From positions 1-64,000 of the forward strand of contig NZ_FNRA01000004.1 in assembly GCF_900107535.1 (NCBI RefSeq): 64,000 nt of DNA. The letters are read 5' to 3'. Below are positions 1 through 8,147 of this stretch, in pieces (positions within the stretch are counted from its first letter, which is position 1; every line of letters starts with the position of its first letter). This DNA comes from Pedobacter hartonius (GTDB lineage Bacteria; Bacteroidota; Bacteroidia; Sphingobacteriales; Sphingobacteriaceae). The notes under the pieces are model-generated. The model ran no database searches. It was not told the DNA's origin and worked only from the letters and a program-made list of their open reading frames with translations. A program made the translations under genes and the position numbers.

Positions 1-95
1 CCCTTATAATTGTATTGAAAAGTGGCCCACTGATTATCGTAATGACTGGCCCGCTATCATCCGTTTTCGCTGGCCCAGTATCACCGTTATAGACA
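1..95. mobile_element. Terminal end of an IS21-family-like insertion sequence (rest lies left of the window)
   Basis: The hexamer TGGCCC occurs three times at 23, 47 and 71, at an exact 24-base period and with similar flanks (agTGGCCCAct, acTGGCCCGct, gcTGGCCCAgt). Spaced repeats of this kind at the termini, taken to be transposase-binding sites, are typical of IS21-family elements. Read on the minus strand the presumed tip is TGTC near 95, matching the TGT start usual for this family. No transposase gene is inside the window. The family assignment is from recall of the terminal pattern and the exact tip is inferred. Confidence 0.55.
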
Positions 96-279
96 CCCTT
101 AATAAAGGGCATAGGCGATGATCAGTTAGAATGTCATGAATTACCTCAAGAAAGAAAGTAACTTCTTCATAGGTATATTTTGAATTGATTGCATCAATTG
201 CGGCCTGTTCCTTTAACGAATAGGGTGTTGTAGTTATACCTTTTTGTTCCGATGGTAAACTTGATGTGTTTTTTGTCAT
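34..279 (-). pseudogene. Small ORF running into the insertion-sequence end, probably a truncated gene
   Basis: An 81-codon ORF starts at 279 and stops at 34. Its first 60 or so codons lie in non-IS sequence and the last 20 lie inside the repeated IS end, so the reading frame is probably a host or element gene cut by the insertion. The N-terminal part is hydrophilic, with an acidic helix-like stretch (YTYEEVTFFLEVIHDIL). I do not recognise the family. It lies about 30 bases downstream, on the same strand, of the candidate small RNA that ends at about 312. It could also be spurious. Confidence 0.35.
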
Positions 280-311
280 ATCTCTCAGGTTAATCTGAAA
301 GACTGGGAAAG

Positions 312-416
312 CAAAAAAGGGTCGCCCTTAACGCTCATTCTGTAGTGAAGGTGTAGGACCACCACCGTTTTTCAACGGCCGAACACAGAACAAGCAGGCG
401 ACCCAAGTCCTAAGAC
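312..416 (-). ncRNA. Candidate structured small RNA with promoter box and terminator
   Basis: On the minus strand a nested fold is obvious. A perfect 8-bp closing stem pairs 397-404 with 319-326. Inside it an 11-bp stem with two G-U pairs joins 385-395 and 333-343. This encloses a 5-bp hairpin with a GAAA loop (365-378) and a 4-bp hairpin (350-363). The closing stem is followed directly by TTTTTTG, as in an intrinsic terminator. Upstream, a perfect TAnnTTTG box lies at 423-430, which would place the start near 415 and give an RNA of about 105 nucleotides. It has no ORF of note. I could not match it to SRP RNA, 6S RNA or tmRNA. An attenuator leader for the ORF at 34-279 is the main alternative. 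Confidence 0.6.
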
Positions 417-422
417 TATACG

Positions 423-430
423 CAAATATA
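423..430 (-). promoter_or_regulatory. -7 promoter box (TATATTTG) for the candidate small RNA
   Basis: On the minus strand the octamer TATATTTG matches the Bacteroidota -7 consensus TAnnTTTG exactly and lies about 19 bases upstream of the first stem of the RNA. No clear -33 TTG is visible at the usual spacing. Confidence 0.45.
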
Positions 431-656
431 GCTCAAGATTTGAGTATTCACCTACTTCTTGCATTCGAACGTCCTACTTTTCACTACAAGTTCTTTCAGT
501 AATTGTATAAATTATTCCAATTATGGATACTTAACTCATTTTTCTAATTCATTATTTTCAATAGTATAAATCAAATTTAAAATATTATTTGCTAAATAAC
601 AAATTTAAAATACAAATATAAGCAATAAATATCATGTTGCTTGTTCCCCACACTAT
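431..656. other. AT-rich intergenic stretch
   Basis: About 225 bases rich in A/T, with several runs resembling TTTAAAATA. I see no ORF, RNA fold or clear promoter consensus. It separates the divergent small RNA and the HTH gene and probably contains the latter's promoter. Confidence 0.5.
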
Positions 657-1238
657 ATGCCTTTACATTCATATGAAATGGCATTGACAAGTAAAAAGGT
701 ATATCAGCATTTAGGCTCATTTTTGAAGAATCAGAATATCAGTAACAATGAAATTTATTTTAAAACTGGTATAGATCCAACAAGAATAAGTAAGCTGAGC
801 AGACCTGAAAAAGATACCATATCGGCTTTAGAATTCTACTTAATTGCTCTTGCTATCGGTGCTGATTTAGATGAAATGGCAAATCACGTATTTAGTGATT
901 ACAGGCTTAAAGAAACCCCAATCAGTTCTACTGCCCAGACTCATAAGCTTACCGAACTTGGTAAATTTCTGAATGAAGGTTTGATCCTTCAGAAGACTGT
1001 TGCACACAGGACAAATATCAAAGAAAGCAAACTTAGTAGCCTTTCAAATGATAAGAATATAGTGCCAATGGCCAAAGATTTATATCTGATTGCTTTGGCT
1101 TTAAATAAAAAGCCAAGTGATGCATTTAATTTTGTGAATAAGGATGTTGTACTTAACTCCTCCAACGAAGAAGAGCAACTAAGAGAAAAGTATAAGAAAT
1201 TGCTTCTCAATGCTAAAACTAAACGGGATGGTATCTAA
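657..1238 (+). CDS. Tandem XRE-like helix-turn-helix protein
   Basis: This 193-residue protein contains two copies of one module, at about residues 15-80 and 96-162. Each runs from a lysine-led helix (LGSFLKNQNIS / LGKFLNEGLIL) through a Thr/Asn-Gly/Ile turn, a second helix ending in SKLS or SSLS, and a closing helix (LEFYLIALAIGADLDEM / AKDLYLIALALNKKPSDAF). The layout resembles a duplicated XRE/Cro-type DNA-binding domain; no other domain follows except a charged tail rich in Lys. A second possible start is Met8. It lies 200 bp upstream of the 67-codon ORF and broken serine recombinase, so it may be the regulator of that element. The exact family is not recognised; the DNA-binding role is inferred from the fold-like pattern. 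Confidence 0.65.
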   Translation: MPLHSYEMALTSKKVYQHLGSFLKNQNISNNEIYFKTGIDPTRISKLSRPEKDTISALEFYLIALAIGADLDEMANHVFSDYRLKETPISSTAQTHKLTELGKFLNEGLILQKTVAHRTNIKESKLSSLSNDKNIVPMAKDLYLIALALNKKPSDAFNFVNKDVVLNSSNEEEQLREKYKKLLLNAKTKRDGI

Positions 1239-1300
1239 CAGAGGCCTACAAACCTTCGTTTGCCGTCTCCATTTTCAGGTAACACTTCTTGCATAATTGG

Positions 1301-1345
1301 ACTTCGGATAGAGTAAAGGCCAGAGGCCTTTACTCTATCCGAAGT
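1301..1345. repeat. Perfect 21-bp inverted repeat with a 3-base loop
   Basis: Arms 1301-1321 and 1325-1345 are exact reverse complements, separated by AGA. No T-run follows on the plus strand (gtttattc) and no A-run precedes it, so it is a weak match to a standard terminator. It lies between the HTH gene and the recombinase module and could be a transcription barrier, an operator or a recombination-related site. Confidence 0.8.
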
Positions 1346-1439
1346 GTTTATTCTTTCGCCCCGCCAATCTATACAACCATTGTATCGCAGTGTTACATGG
1401 GTAAATCAGGTTCCTGCATCTTGCTCAAAATTTAAGAAT

Positions 1440-1643
1440 ATGCGAGTTGAGGATCGAAAAGTCACACCGGAGATAGCCGTAAAAATCCTTCAGGAACATG
1501 GAACAATTGTCTCTTTGGATGAAGCAGAATTGATTTTGGATTTTATGTACCGATTTGCTAAATTGGTAAGTGATCAGCGTGTTACAGTCGAAAAACATAA
1601 TCGTTATGATCATAATCCGGACTGCGAAACTCACACAAGGTAA
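1440..1643 (+). CDS. Small protein upstream of the serine recombinase
   Basis: A 67-codon ORF (start MRVEDRKVTPE, at 1440). The frame is open upstream to a GTG at 1344, but that start lies inside the 21-bp inverted repeat and its extra residues look non-native, so I prefer the ATG. The protein is hydrophilic, with a helix EAVKILQEHG-like region followed by VSLDEAELILDFMYRFAKL. Small ORFs of this type commonly sit just before serine recombinases in Bacteroidota. The gap to the recombinase start is 39 bases. Function unknown. Confidence 0.55.
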   Translation: MRVEDRKVTPEIAVKILQEHGTIVSLDEAELILDFMYRFAKLVSDQRVTVEKHNRYDHNPDCETHTR

Positions 1644-1682
1644 GCAGGATTCATAATCTATAATCTTATTTAAGGAGGGCTT

Positions 1683-3137
1683 ATGGCAATCGCACATTTG
1701 TACATTCGTGTCAGCACTGACGAACAGGCTGATAAAGGATTTTCTGAAAGAGACCAGGAAGAAAGGCTACGTACTCATTGCACCCGCAATAATATACAGA
1801 TTGGCAAAGTGCTGATCGAAGACTATTCCGCCAAAACATTTGATCGTCCTGAATGGAAAAAAATAATGACAGAACTCAAAAGAACCAAAGGCAAAAATTG
1901 TGATTACATCATGTTTACCAAGTGGGACAGATTCAGCAGGAATACTGCCGATGCATACGGTATGATCAATTCCCTAATGTTGCTTAAGATAGAGCCGGTT
2001 GCAATCGAGCAACCCCTTGACCTTTCTGTGCCTGAATCCAAAATCATCTTGGCAGTTTACTTATCTATGCCAGAAGTAGAGAATGACCGTAGAGCGTTGA
2101 ACATCTTTTATGGTATGCGCAAAGGAAGAAAAGAGGGGAGATGGATGGGGAAAGCATTCCGGGCTATGTCAATAAAATAACTGAAGATGGGAAGAAATAT
2201 ATCACGTTTTCCGAGCCTGAAGCTTGGCACATGAAATGGGCATTCGAAACAATATCCAAAGGGCTTTTAGCCACGGAGCATGTGTTTAACCAAGCTAAAG
2301 AAAAGGGACTAAAGTGTAATAGAAATAGTTTTTTGCAGGCAATCAAAAATCCTTGTTATTGTGGAAAGGTGATTGTTCCTCAATTTAAAGATGAAGATAT
2401 GTACCTAGCTGAAGGAAAACATAAACCTTTGATCTCAGAAAGGCTATTTTACGAAGTGCAAGATGTTTTAAAGGGCAAAAACCGGAACAAAGGAATAAAG
2501 ATAGTATCCCATAACCTTTTACCTCTGAGAGGCTTTCTTCTTTGCCCGGAATGTCAAAAGGTATTAACTGGTAGTCCTTCAAAAGGCCGTTACGCATACT
2601 ATTATTACTACCATTGTCAGAAACAATGTAAAGTCAGGTTCAAAGCAGGTAAATGAAGCCTTTGAATACGAATTACAGAAATTTGTACCTAAGCCAGGCA
2701 TGGCAGCACTGTTCAAAGAAATTGTCAACGATGCAACCAGAGATAGCACAGCACATGTCCAGTTAGAACGTAAAAAATGTATCACTGAGATCACTACTCA
2801 GAATAACCGCATCACCAAAGCGAGGGAGCTTTTATTGATGGATCATATTGAAGGCGAAGAGTACAAAATACTTAAAAAAGAATCTGAAAAAAAGATCATC
2901 AGACTGGAAGCTAAACTCAAAGATTTGACCACGGAAAATTCAGTTGACACCGAAATTCATTCAATTCTTGATAAAGCATTATATAGCCTCATAAACTTGA
3001 CTCAGCTATATAGAAATGCAGATGTTGAAGGGAAACGTGTGATAATTGGTTCGATATTTCCAGAAAAATGGAGTTTGACGGCACTATACATCGAACCACC
3101 CAAATCAATGAAGCAGCCTCTCTTATCTACTTCATAA
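1683..3137 (+). pseudogene. Large serine recombinase (resolvase/invertase family), broken by two frameshifts
   Basis: Three consecutive segments read as one site-specific serine recombinase. Frame one (1683-2180) is the resolvase domain, with the catalytic serine at residue 11 in YIRVSTDEQ and the downstream KWDRFSRN motif. At about 2157 the frame slips by one base, and the recombinase domain continues (GYVNKITEDGKKY) with a zinc ribbon of Cys pairs (CPEC, then CQKQC). At about 2647 the frame returns to the first, giving VNEAFEYELQKF and a Lys/Glu-rich coiled-coil tail ending at 3137. Healthy relatives are about 480-550 residues, matching the summed length. Such enzymes catalyse integration, excision or inversion through a serine-DNA link. 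The copy is presumably dead unless the shifts are sequencing errors or recoding sites. Confidence 0.85.
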
Positions 3138-3151
3138 ACACCAATTTATCT

Positions 3152-3196
3152 CAAAAAAAAACAGGAGTCAAGTCGAAAAAACGAACTGACTCCTGT
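3152..3196 (-). terminator. Intrinsic terminator of the tRNA array
   Basis: Arms 3161-3170 (ACAGGAGTCA) and 3187-3196 (TGACTCCTGT) are exact complements, and the inner GTCG/CGAA region extends the stem imperfectly. Reading on the minus strand, the stem is followed by a run of nine T residues. It lies two bases after the CCA end of the last tRNA. Confidence 0.85.
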
Positions 3197-3197
3197 A

Positions 3198-3285
3198 TGG
3201 TACTCAGAGCGGGAATCGAACCCGCACGACTTTTAAGGTCACAGGATTTTAAGTCCTGCGTGTCTACCAGTTCCACCATCTGAGC
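3198..3285 (-). tRNA. tRNA-Leu (anticodon TAA), CCA encoded
   Basis: Class II tRNA with a 7-bp acceptor stem (GCTCAGA with TCTGAGT), anticodon loop CTTAAAA, long variable arm, and T arm GGTTCGATTCC. The 3' end ACCA is encoded, unlike the second copy. Last gene of the array in the direction of transcription. Confidence 0.93.
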
Positions 3286-3308
3286 AGGTGTAAAACCTTA
3301 TAAATATA

Positions 3309-3332
3309 AAAGCCTTCAATAAAGAAGGCTTT
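3309..3332 (-). terminator. Small hairpin between tRNA-Gly and tRNA-Leu
   Basis: Arms 3309-3317 and 3324-3332 (AAAGCCTTC / GAAGGCTTT) with a six-base loop. On the minus strand it is followed by only a short, interrupted T-run (TTTTATATT), so it may be a weak terminator or a processing signal within the tRNA transcript. The equivalent position in the other repeat unit is degenerate. Confidence 0.45.
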
Positions 3333-3334
3333 AG

Positions 3335-3407
<73 letters not shown>

Positions 3408-3450
3408 ATTGGTATGTAAAACTGTATACTAAGGATACAGGTAATGTTTG

Positions 3451-3535
3451 TACTCAGAGCGGGAATCGAACCCGCACGACTTTTAAGGTCACAGGATTTT
3501 AAGTCCTGCGTGTCTACCAGTTCCACCATCTGAGC
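3451..3535 (-). tRNA. tRNA-Leu (anticodon TAA), second copy
   Basis: Identical in its 85-base body to the copy at 3201-3285 and exactly 250 bases from it. The trailing bases are CAA, not CCA, so the tail would be added after transcription. Confidence 0.93.
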
Positions 3536-3584
3536 AGGTGTTAACCTTTTAAATTAAACGCCTTCCGGTAAAGAAAACATTTAG

Positions 3585-3657
<73 letters not shown>

Positions 3658-3793
3658 ATTGGTTTTATTCACATCATCCGATGTTTCCCGGCTGAATACA
3701 AGTTAAAAACTGATTACCTTGTTTCCGTTTGGGTTTGCAAATATAAATACTTTTAGATTACTGTCAAGTTATTTTTCATAATAAATAGGGGTT

Positions 3794-4273
3794 CTAGCTT
3801 AAGTTATTGGCCTTCAGTACCTCCGAAATCAAATTACTTTCAAATCCCTTTCCCATCAGGTAGGTTACCAGTTTATATTTCTTTTTATAGGGGTCTTTTT
3901 CTGCAATAAAGGGTGCTTTTTTTTCTGCTGCAGCTAAAATAGCGCCCACATAGTCATCATAGTCAATCGTATTTAACGCTTTGATGATCATTTTCTCCGG
4001 AACCCTTTTCAGTTTCAGTCCCTGTTTGATCTTAATCTTTCCCCATTTCTTGATATTGAACTTTCCCGATACATAAGCCATGGCAAAACGCTCCTCATTC
4101 AGGAAATTATTGAGAATAAGTTCTGAGATGACCTCTTCCACTTCGTCATGGTGCAGGCCCCATTCGTACAGTTTGTCCCTCAGCTCCTGTTGTGAACGTT
4201 CCTGGTAAGCGCAATAGTTTTCCGCCCTGGCGGATGCAGCTCTTTTATCGTAAACGGGTTTTGATTTTTCCAA
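3794..4273 (-). CDS. recX: Regulatory protein RecX
   Basis: A 159-residue RecX-family protein. RecX binds RecA filaments and limits recombinase activity in the cytoplasm. The sequence shows the repeated three-helix modules of the family: YCAYQERSQQELRDKLYEWGL near residues 21-41, then ISELILNNFLNEERFAMAYVSGKF, and a third copy with the IKIKQGLKLKRVPEKMI segment. Length fits the family (about 150-160). It is transcribed away from murF-alr, with 71 bases between the two starts; recA is not nearby. A near-consensus -7 box (GATATTTG on the minus strand) lies at 4293-4300. Confidence 0.88.
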   Translation of the reverse strand: MEKSKPVYDKRAASARAENYCAYQERSQQELRDKLYEWGLHHDEVEEVISELILNNFLNEERFAMAYVSGKFNIKKWGKIKIKQGLKLKRVPEKMIIKALNTIDYDDYVGAILAAAEKKAPFIAEKDPYKKKYKLVTYLMGKGFESNLISEVLKANNLS

Positions 4274-4344
4274 TGGTTATACAGATCAGAACGCAAATAT
4301 CTGCATTTACTTATTAACTTTACCCAAACCTTTTATCCTGATCA

Positions 4345-6804
4345 ATGAGTGAGAGCAGCTACACAATTCAGCAGATCGCTGAGCGCTTAAATGCCGAATC
4401 TTTCGAAGTAAAACATGATACTTTGATCAATACACTTCTAATCGACAGCAGGAGTGTGGTCAGTCCGGGAACCTCCCTGTTCTTTGCCATAGAGGCCCAT
4501 CGGGACGGACATGAGTTTATCGGCGATGCCTATAACACGGGTGTCAGGAGTTTCGTGATCAGCAATGCCAGCTATCGGGATGTTTTCCCGGATGCTAACT
4601 TTCTGCTCGTACCGGATGTATTGCTGGCGCTGCAGCAGCTCGCTGCGGACCACCGCGGTAAATTTGACCTGGATGTAGTGGCAATTACCGGCAGCAATGG
4701 TAAAACTGTAGTCAAAGAATGGCTGTATCAGCTGCTGGCGGCCGATTTTAACATCGTACGCAGCCCTAAAAGTTTCAATTCCCAGATTGGCGTGCCATTG
4801 TCTGTCTGGCAGCTCAGTGCTGATCATACGCTGGGGATCTTTGAAGCGGGGATCTCCAAAAGTGATGAAATGGAACAGCTGGCCACCATTATTCAGCCCA
4901 CCATAGGTATTCTTACAAACATCGGGGAAGCACATGCCGAAGGTTTCTCCTCAGCCGGTAAAAAGCTTTTAGAAAAGCTAAAGCTTTTTACCGGCGTTAA
5001 ACTTTTTGTGTATTCACCGGATTATACCGGGGGTATAGCCCTGAAAGATCTTCCCGGGGAGCGCAGATTTTCCTGGAGCACAACAGTGAAGGCCGACCTG
5101 GAAATTCTGTTCGTGGAGCCGATCAAAGGCAGAAGTTATATCAGGGCGCGCTACAAAAGCGAAGAAATAGAATGCCTGATTCCCTTTAGTGACAGGGCAT
5201 CAGTAGAAAACGGGATCATCTGCTGGGCTACCCTGCTGGCACTGGACTATACGCCTCAGGAGGCTGATCTCAGGCTGGAAAAGCTCACTTCGGTCAACAT
5301 GCGCCTGACCTTGAAGAACGGCATCAACCAATGTTCAGTCATTGATGATTCCTATAGTGCCGATATCTCTTCCCTGGCAATAGCGCTGGATTTTCTGAGA
5401 CTGCAGAACCAGCATGTGCTGAGAACCCTGATCCTTTCCGATCTGTATGAAACAGGGAAGAATGATAAAGACCTGTACGCCGAAATCGCATCCCTGCTCA
5501 AGCAGAAGCAGGTGAACCGTCTGATTGGCATCGGGCCGCATATTTCCGAATCTGCAGGGATTTTTGAGTTGGAAAGTACATTTTATGAGAGTACACAGGC
5601 CTTTCTGGAAAACTTTCCGGCAATGCATTTTAACAATGAGACCATCCTGGTGAAGGGAGCAAGGCGTTTTGAATTTGAGCGCATCAGTAAATTACTTACG
5701 CAGAAGATCCATGATACGGTGATGGAGATTGATTTGAATGCGCTGGCGAATAACCTGAAGTTCTATCAGTCGAAATTAAAACCTGGTGTAAAGGTGATGG
5801 CAATGGTGAAGGCCTTTTCCTATGGCAGCGGAAGTTTTGAGATTGCCAACCTGCTGCAGTACCACAAGGCAGACTACCTGGCCGTAGCCTATGCCGATGA
5901 AGGGATCTCCCTGAGGAAAGCAGGTATTACCCTGCCGATCATGGTGATGAGCCCTGAGCCTTCTGCATTCGAAGCCATTGTAAAGCACAAGCTGGAACCG
6001 GAACTGTACAATATGGATATCCTGAAGGCCTTTGTAGATTTTCTGCCTGATACACAGTTTTCCTATCCCGTGCACCTCAAAATAGATACAGGTATGCACC
6101 GCCTGGGATTTGAAGAACCCGATCTGCCCGATCTGCTGCCTGTGCTCCGGCTGGAAGAAAAGATTAAAGTGGTCTCGGCCTTCTCACATCTGGCAGCCAG
6201 TGAGGATGCGCGGCATGATGAGTTTACCACATATCAGCTAGACCGTTTCCTGGCGATAGTGAAACAGGTCCGTGCAGAGTTAGGTTATGATTTTATACGT
6301 CATATTTCCAATACCTCGGCAATTACCCGTCATCCGGAAGCGCAGCTGGATATGGTGAGGATTGGAATTGGTCTCTATGGTTTTGATTCCGGTTTGAAGA
6401 GCAATGCCGGGCTGCATACCGTGGGTGTGCTCAAAACTACCATTACCCAGATCAAAACCATAGGTCCTTTAGAAACTGTCGGTTATGGCCGCAGGGGAGT
6501 TTTACCCGAAGGGGGGACAATCGCTACCGTGAAGATCGGTTATGCTGATGGCTACCGCCGTTCATTTGGAAATGGGGTAGGCAGGATGCTGGTCAGCGGG
6601 AAACCTGCACCTACGATCGGTTCCATTGCAATGGATATGTGCATGCTCGATATCACGGGAATTGAAGCAAAAACGGGGGATGAGGTGATTGTTTTCAACG
6701 ATCAGTTAACTATTGGCGATTTAGCAGATCAGATAGGGACCATTCCATATGAGATTTTAACAAATATTTCTCAAAGGGTTAAACGGGTGTATTTTTATGA
6801 GTAA
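4345..6804 (+). CDS. Bifunctional UDP-MurNAc-tripeptide:D-Ala-D-Ala ligase / alanine racemase (MurF-Alr fusion)
   Basis: At 819 residues this is a fusion of two cell-wall enzymes. Residues 1-455 are MurF, the ATP-dependent ligase that adds D-Ala-D-Ala to the peptidoglycan precursor; the P-loop GSNGKT is at 116-121. Residues 456-819 are a PLP-dependent alanine racemase that makes D-alanine, with the PLP lysine at 489 in AMVKAFSYGSG, a C-terminal GYGRRG segment and IGYADGYRR. The fusion is well known in Bacteroidota and couples D-Ala supply to its use. The gene is followed 9 bases later by a DUF502 membrane protein. Start ATG at 4345; no Shine-Dalgarno. Confidence 0.95.
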   Translation: MSESSYTIQQIAERLNAESFEVKHDTLINTLLIDSRSVVSPGTSLFFAIEAHRDGHEFIGDAYNTGVRSFVISNASYRDVFPDANFLLVPDVLLALQQLAADHRGKFDLDVVAITGSNGKTVVKEWLYQLLAADFNIVRSPKSFNSQIGVPLSVWQLSADHTLGIFEAGISKSDEMEQLATIIQPTIGILTNIGEAHAEGFSSAGKKLLEKLKLFTGVKLFVYSPDYTGGIALKDLPGERRFSWSTTVKADLEILFVEPIKGRSYIRARYKSEEIECLIPFSDRASVENGIICWATLLALDYTPQEADLRLEKLTSVNMRLTLKNGINQCSVIDDSYSADISSLAIALDFLRLQNQHVLRTLILSDLYETGKNDKDLYAEIASLLKQKQVNRLIGIGPHISESAGIFELESTFYESTQAFLENFPAMHFNNETILVKGARRFEFERISKLLTQKIHDTVMEIDLNALANNLKFYQSKLKPGVKVMAMVKAFSYGSGSFEIANLLQYHKADYLAVAYADEGISLRKAGITLPIMVMSPEPSAFEAIVKHKLEPELYNMDILKAFVDFLPDTQFSYPVHLKIDTGMHRLGFEEPDLPDLLPVLRLEEKIKVVSAFSHLAASEDARHDEFTTYQLDRFLAIVKQVRAELGYDFIRHISNTSAITRHPEAQLDMVRIGIGLYGFDSGLKSNAGLHTVGVLKTTITQIKTIGPLETVGYGRRGVLPEGGTIATVKIGYADGYRRSFGNGVGRMLVSGKPAPTIGSIAMDMCMLDITGIEAKTGDEVIVFNDQLTIGDLADQIGTIPYEILTNISQRVKRVYFYE

Positions 6805-6813
6805 TTTTGTGTT

Positions 6814-7416
6814 ATGAACAAGATCGGAGGCGCTTTATTAAATTATCTAATTAAGGGATTATTGATTGTTCTGCCTATCGCGCTGAGTATTTATATCGTG
6901 ATCTGGGCTGTAACGACTGTAGACAGCTGGCTGAATGTCAATAATATTCTGGGGGTTGATCCGCGGACAGGAGGAAGCAGGAACATTCCCGGCTTAGGGC
7001 TGGCGCTGGTGGTTACACTGATCCTGGTAGCGGGAATATTTGTCACCAACTTCGTGACCGAACCGATGTACAACTGGTTTACCCGCTGGATGAACAGGTT
7101 GCCGGGGCTGAACTTTATCTATTCTTCCATCAAGGACCTTACCGAAGCATTTGTTGGTGATGAAAAGAAATTCAACCACCCTGTGCTCGTAGAATTGAAT
7201 GGTGATATCAAAAGAATAGGCTTTCTGACACAGAATGACCTGGCATCTATTGGCTTGCCGGGAGAATGTGTGGTGTATTTTCCTTTTTCCTATTCCTTTG
7301 CAGGGCAGGTATGTGTAGTCACAAAAGATAAGGTAAAAGAACTGAATATGAGTGCTGCCGAGGCGATGAAGCTGGTGGTATCAGGAGGGGTTAGCCATAT
7401 CAGCACCCCCCTGTAA
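6814..7416 (+). CDS. DUF502-family inner-membrane protein
   Basis: This 200-residue protein has two membrane helices near the N-terminus, at about 9-30 (LIKGLLIVLPIALSIYIVIW) and 56-77 (GLALVVTLILVAGIFVTNF). They are followed by the family-typical segment PGLNFIYSSIKDLTEAF and a C-terminal soluble part with GLPGECVVYFPFSYSFAG. DUF502 proteins are widespread in bacteria and lack a defined biochemical role. It is co-directional with murF-alr (9-base gap) and converges with the next gene with one base between stop codons. Confidence 0.85.
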   Translation: MNKIGGALLNYLIKGLLIVLPIALSIYIVIWAVTTVDSWLNVNNILGVDPRTGGSRNIPGLGLALVVTLILVAGIFVTNFVTEPMYNWFTRWMNRLPGLNFIYSSIKDLTEAFVGDEKKFNHPVLVELNGDIKRIGFLTQNDLASIGLPGECVVYFPFSYSFAGQVCVVTKDKVKELNMSAAEAMKLVVSGGVSHISTPL

Positions 7417-7417
7417 T

Positions 7418-8125
7418 TTAGAAATTCGGTTTCAGTACATATTTGTCGTAGAACCTGAAGATATGCTCGGCTGCATCTTCAGCGCTGTCTACCACGCGGA
7501 AGAGGTTCAGGTCTTCTGCATGAATATTGTGTTCTTTTTCAAGCATTGTATTTTTTATCCATTCTACCAGTCCGCCCCAATAGTCTTTGCCCACCAGTAC
7601 GATAGGAAAACGGGCAATCTTACCGGTCTGGATCAGGGTGATCGCTTCGAAAAGCTCATCCATGGTACCCATCCCGCCTGGCAGGACAATAAATCCCTGG
7701 GAATATTTCATAAACATCACCTTCCTGATAAAGAAATAATCAAATTCCAGCAGTTTGTTATGATCTATGTATTTGTTGTGGAACTGCTCAAAAGGAAGGT
7801 CTATGTTTAAGCCAACAGATTTACCGCCGTTCATATGTGCACCTTTATTGCCGGCCTCCATAATGCCGGGGCCGCCGCCGGTGATGACGCCATAACCGCG
7901 ATCGGTGAGCAGTCTGCCGCATTCTACGGCGATCTCATAGTATTTACTGGTTTCTGCGGTTCTTGCTGAACCAAAGATGGATACACAGGGGCCAATTTTA
8001 GCCAGTTTCTCAAAGCCGTCTACAAATTCGGCCATTATTTTAAAGATCTGCCAGGAGTCGGTCACTTTAATCTCCTGCCAGTTTTTATTTTCAAAAGCGC
8101 TTCTTATTTTCTCTTCACTGGTCAT
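7418..8125 (-). CDS. LOG-family Rossmann-fold protein (TIGR00730)
   Basis: A 235-residue member of the LOG/lysine-decarboxylase-like family, whose characterised members are cytokinin-activating nucleoside 5'-monophosphate phosphoribohydrolases. The diagnostic PGGMGTMDEL motif is at about 152-161, and GGGPGIMEAGNKGA near 85-98 gives the nucleotide-binding loop. In bacteria the physiological substrate is usually unknown. It is probably expressed separately from the symporter upstream (22 bases apart, same strand), though a two-gene operon is possible. Confidence 0.88.
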   Translation of the reverse strand: MTSEEKIRSAFENKNWQEIKVTDSWQIFKIMAEFVDGFEKLAKIGPCVSIFGSARTAETSKYYEIAVECGRLLTDRGYGVITGGGPGIMEAGNKGAHMNGGKSVGLNIDLPFEQFHNKYIDHNKLLEFDYFFIRKVMFMKYSQGFIVLPGGMGTMDELFEAITLIQTGKIARFPIVLVGKDYWGGLVEWIKNTMLEKEHNIHAEDLNLFRVVDSAEDAAEHIFRFYDKYVLKPNF

Positions 8126-8147
8126 GCTGTAAACTCGTTATTAATAA

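Noticed and set aside
1344..1439. GTG-initiated 32-codon extension of the small ORF at 1440
   Set aside because: Starts inside a 21-bp inverted repeat and has no family-like sequence; the ATG at 1440 is more plausible.
2700..3137. Separate 145-codon gene with ATG at 2700
   Set aside because: The same frame is open upstream and carries the recombinase tail; it is a fragment of the frameshifted recombinase.
3068..3283. 71-codon ORF across the tRNA-Leu gene
   Set aside because: It is out of frame with the recombinase and crosses a tRNA; the peptide is a translation shadow.
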